The notes beneath the pieces are model-generated. The model searched no databases and was not told where the DNA came from. It was given only the letters and a program-made list of their open reading frames with translations. Positions 7,740 through 9,416 of a stretch of 9,416 nucleotides of DNA are shown piece by piece; position 1 is the first letter of the stretch, and every line of letters begins with the position of its first letter. Source of the stretch: Sphingomonas sp. UBA1000 (GTDB lineage: Bacteria > Pseudomonadota > Alphaproteobacteria > Sphingomonadales > Sphingomonadaceae); assembly GCA_002291855.1 (NCBI GenBank), contig DBAW01000273.1, positions 1 through 9,416 of the forward strand, given 5' to 3'. The position numbers and the translations under genes are program-made.

Positions 7740-7772
7740 GGGCCGGTGCCGCGGGGCACCGGCCCTTTTTTT
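7740..7772 (+). terminator. Intrinsic terminator of the BI-1 gene
   Basis: A perfect 11-bp stem GGGCCGGTGCC (7740-7750) / GGCACCGGCCC (7755-7765) with loop GCGG is followed by seven T (7766-7772). It lies 26 nt after the BI-1 stop and 17 nt before the end of the convergent minus-strand gene. Read from the minus strand the hairpin is followed by TCAAT, not a T-tract, so it should be much weaker in that direction. Confidence 0.93.
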
Positions 7773-7789
7773 CATCCCGCGCCGCGCGA

Positions 7790-8647
7790 TCAGAACATCG
7801 CCCTGATGCCAGCCGAGCCGGACAGGGTTTCGCTGCCGGCGACGCCCAGCGTGCGGACAAGGCTGAGATCGACGGCCCAGGCGTCGCTGAGGCCGATGGT
7901 GCCGACCGCGCCGACTTCCAGCCAGCCATCGCTGCCGCCAGCCCCTTCGAGCAGCCGCTGGCCATTGCCGCTGAAGCGGGTGACGGCCGCGCTGTTCGAG
8001 GTCGCGGTGAACGCCGCGAGCAGCCCGAGGCTCGACCGCGTGCCCACCGCGCGGTCGAGCGTCAGCCCGAGCGATCCGGTGGTGCCGCTCTGCCGCTGGA
8101 CAAGCGGATCGGCGACCGGGCGTCCCCCCGGCCCGAAGACCGGGCGCGCGACGTCGATCCGGCTGCGGTCGACAAAGGCATAAGGCGACAGCGACCAGCG
8201 TTCGGCCAGCGCAAAGCTGGTGGCGACGCTTGCCCCGAAGCTGGCAACATCGCCATCGCCGCCGACCGTGACCGTGTTGCCGGAGCGCAGCCGCACCGCC
8301 TGATCGCGGAACGACCGGCTGCCGAGCGCGCCATGCGCCTCCAGCGTCACCGCCCCGATCTGGCGGCTGTAGGACAGGCTGAACAGGCTGGTGCGCGTCG
8401 GCGTGCGGAGCTGCTGGAACTGATCGTCGCCGCTGAACAGTGTCGCACCGACGCGCAGCGTGTTGGCACCAAACTGGCGCGCCAGCGCGACGCCGCCAAA
8501 GCTCTGGCTGAGATCGGGGCCGAGCCGGGTGACGCCGCCAGTCACGGCCGCCGTCCATGGCCGCAGCGGCCCGGCCCCGTCCGCCGCCTCCTGCGCGCAA
8601 ACCGGGCCGGCGGCGAGCAGCCATACGAGCAAACAGGTTCGTTTCAT
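7790..8647 (-). CDS. Predicted outer-membrane beta-barrel protein
   Basis: A 285-aa secreted protein that I cannot place in a named family. It has a clear signal peptide, MKRTCLLVWLLAAGPVCA with cleavage expected after residue 18 (VCA/QE). The rest is rich in Gly, Ser, Thr and alternating hydrophobic residues typical of amphipathic strands (for example TLRVGATLFS, TSLFSLSYSRQIGAVTLEAHGAL, SLGLTLDRAVGTRSSLGLLAAF). It ends in SAGIRAMF with a terminal Phe, the usual C-terminal signal for BAM-assembled barrels. It resembles an autotransporter-type or other 10-14-strand barrel without a passenger. The frame is open upstream to 9181, but the ATG at 8647 has AAAGGGGGG just before it (8652-8660) and begins the signal peptide, so it is the start. 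It is divergent from an ECF sigma gene with a matching promoter element. The role may be envelope or stress related. Confidence 0.75.
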   Translation of the reverse strand: MKRTCLLVWLLAAGPVCAQEAADGAGPLRPWTAAVTGGVTRLGPDLSQSFGGVALARQFGANTLRVGATLFSGDDQFQQLRTPTRTSLFSLSYSRQIGAVTLEAHGALGSRSFRDQAVRLRSGNTVTVGGDGDVASFGASVATSFALAERWSLSPYAFVDRSRIDVARPVFGPGGRPVADPLVQRQSGTTGSLGLTLDRAVGTRSSLGLLAAFTATSNSAAVTRFSGNGQRLLEGAGGSDGWLEVGAVGTIGLSDAWAVDLSLVRTLGVAGSETLSGSAGIRAMF

Positions 8648-8675
8648 CGATCCCCCCTTTATGATGGTCCGCAGG

Positions 8676-8702
8676 CTCAACGGGCGGGGGCGGCAAAACC
8701 TT
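8676..8702 (-). promoter_or_regulatory. ECF-type promoter for the beta-barrel gene
   Basis: Read on the minus strand from 8702 down to 8676, the element begins AAGGTTTTG and ends CCCGTTGAG. It matches the plus-strand element at 8716-8742 at 21 of 27 positions without a gap. CGTT is a common -10 core for ECF sigma factors. The predicted start near 8668-8672 leaves a leader of about 21-25 nt that includes the strong ribosome site. Recognition by the neighbouring sigma factor is inferred. Confidence 0.5.
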
Positions 8703-8715
8703 TGGCGGATCGGCG

Positions 8716-8742
8716 AAGGATTTGGCCGCACCCCCCGTTGAG
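8716..8742 (+). promoter_or_regulatory. ECF-type promoter for the sigma factor gene
   Basis: Begins AAGGATTTG and ends CCCGTTGAG, with the same 27-nt span as the element facing the beta-barrel gene. The last nine bases are identical in the two, so the outer parts form an inverted repeat (8676-8684 with 8734-8742). The predicted start near 8746-8749 gives a very short leader before TTG 8760. The arrangement suggests autoregulation of the sigma gene; an operator for a dimeric regulator is the alternative reading. Confidence 0.5.
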
Positions 8743-8759
8743 TCGAGGGGAGAGCGATA

Positions 8760-9341
8760 TTGGACGGGCCTGAGCGCCAGACCGATGAGGAACAGGCACT
8801 GGTCGCGCGCATCGGGCGCGGCGACCAGATCGCGTTCAGGATGCTGGTCGACGCCCATGCGCGCCGGCTGCATGCGCTGGCGTGGCGCATGCTGATGGAC
8901 GGAGCAGAGGCGGAAGATGTGGTGCAGGAAAGCTTTGCCCGGCTGTGGACCGGTGCCGCGCGCTGGCGCGCCGGATCGGGCAGTGTCGGCGGCTGGCTGC
9001 ACCGGGTCTGCACCAATCTGTGCATCGACCGGCTGCGCCGCCGCCGCTTCTGGGCCGATGAGGAGGTGCCCGACATGGCCGATGACCGGGTGGCGGCGAC
9101 CGAGGCCATCGATGCCCGGCGGCTCGACGACGCGGTGGCGGCGGCGCTGGCGGCATTGCCCGACCGGCAGCGGACGGCCATCGTGCTGACCTATCACGAA
9201 CATTGGCCGAATGCGGAGGCCGCGCGGATGATGGGCCTGCACGTCAAGGCGTTCGAATCGCTGCTGCTGCGCGCACGCACGGCGCTGCGCCGGTCGCTTG
9301 CCGCCCAGGGCTTTGACGGCAGCGAAGGACAGGCGGCATGA
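8760..9341 (+). CDS. ECF-type RNA polymerase sigma factor
   Basis: A 193-aa group IV sigma factor that redirects RNA polymerase to a small stress or envelope regulon. Sigma region 2 spans about 24-96, with the core-binding and melting motif GAEAEDVVQESFARLW (48-63) and WLHRVCTNLCIDRLRRRR (79-96). A short acidic linker (97-122) joins it to region 4 (about 124-180), with ALPDRQRTAIVLTYHEHWPNAEAARMMGLHVKAFESLLLRARTALRRSL providing the -35-binding helix-turn-helix. There are no region 1.1 or 3 segments, as expected for ECF proteins. The start is TTG, chosen because GAGGGGAGAG (8745-8754) lies at correct spacing and no in-frame ATG or GTG precedes the conserved region. Its stop overlaps the ATG of the next gene (ATGA). 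The ECF call is secure; the subgroup is not assigned. Confidence 0.93.
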   Translation: MDGPERQTDEEQALVARIGRGDQIAFRMLVDAHARRLHALAWRMLMDGAEAEDVVQESFARLWTGAARWRAGSGSVGGWLHRVCTNLCIDRLRRRRFWADEEVPDMADDRVAATEAIDARRLDDAVAAALAALPDRQRTAIVLTYHEHWPNAEAARMMGLHVKAFESLLLRARTALRRSLAAQGFDGSEGQAA

Positions 9342-9416
9342 CCGATCCGCTCGACCGGATGCTCGGCGCGCTGCGCGTCCCCGAACCCGATGCCGGGTTC
9401 GAAGCGCGGATCGCCG
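9338..9416 (+). CDS. Start of a gene coupled to the sigma factor, possible anti-sigma (partial)
   Basis: The frame opens with ATG overlapping the sigma factor stop by 4 nt (ATGA), preceded by AGGACAGG inside the sigma gene, and runs 26 codons (MTDPLDRMLGALRVPEPDAGFEARIA) to the window edge. The visible residues are a soluble, Pro- and Asp-containing N-terminus without membrane segment or zinc motif, so domain identity cannot be read. ECF sigma genes are commonly followed by an overlapping gene for their anti-sigma factor, and that is the positional inference here. A coupled periplasmic or hypothetical protein is equally compatible with what is seen. Confidence 0.6.
   Translation, partial: MTDPLDRMLGALRVPEPDAGFEARIA

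Noticed and set aside
6817..7965. 382-codon minus-strand frame across the BI-1 gene and terminator
   Set aside because: It crosses a strong intrinsic terminator hairpin and two real genes in other frames; the translation is His/Arg/Gln-rich shadow sequence.
8648..9181. Upstream extension of the beta-barrel frame to 9181
   Set aside because: The extension lies antisense to the ECF sigma gene. A strong ribosome site and a signal peptide start at the ATG at 8647, so the longer form is not real.

Overview
The window looks like chromosomal DNA from an alphaproteobacterium of the order Sphingomonadales. The GC content is very high, with heavy GC3 bias and long antisense shadow ORFs. The proteins have alphaproteobacterial character (UPF0262, the DnaB with its insertions, an IspA close to other proteobacterial FPP synthases). 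The order coaD / peptidylprolyl isomerase / queA is, from memory, one seen in sphingomonads. The assignment comes from reading, not from a search. Most of the window is housekeeping core genome. I see no insertion sequence, phage gene, CRISPR array, tRNA or rRNA, and no previously undescribed multi-gene system.

Left part (1-1768). A minus-strand operon runs UPF0262 gene > cdd > dcd with gaps of 1 and 12 nt. It pairs two cytosine-to-uracil deaminases, one for nucleosides and one for dCTP, with a conserved protein of unknown function. A 213-bp divergent intergenic region separates it from dnaB and holds two DnaA-box-like 9-mers.

Middle (1769-6853), plus strand. dnaB (replicative helicase) is followed by a compact cluster: xseB (exonuclease VII small subunit), ispA (farnesyl diphosphate synthase) and coaD (phosphopantetheine adenylyltransferase). 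ispA and coaD overlap by 4 nt. Next comes a lipoprotein-type cyclophilin gene interrupted by an in-frame TAG exactly between its exported leader and its catalytic domain. queA (queuosine tRNA modification) follows with a 1-nt overlap.

Right part (6854-9416). A Bax inhibitor-1/YccA-family membrane protein gene forms a self-contained unit with a good sigma70-type promoter and a textbook intrinsic terminator. Beyond the terminator, a predicted outer-membrane beta-barrel gene (minus) and an ECF sigma factor gene (plus) diverge from a 112-bp region. That region carries two back-to-back 27-nt elements of matching sequence and spacing, one pointing at each gene. This suggests the sigma factor drives both itself and the barrel gene. 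A probable partner gene (candidate anti-sigma) overlaps the sigma gene by 4 nt and runs off the window end.

The two points most worth following are the amber codon in the cyclophilin gene and the paired ECF-type promoters.
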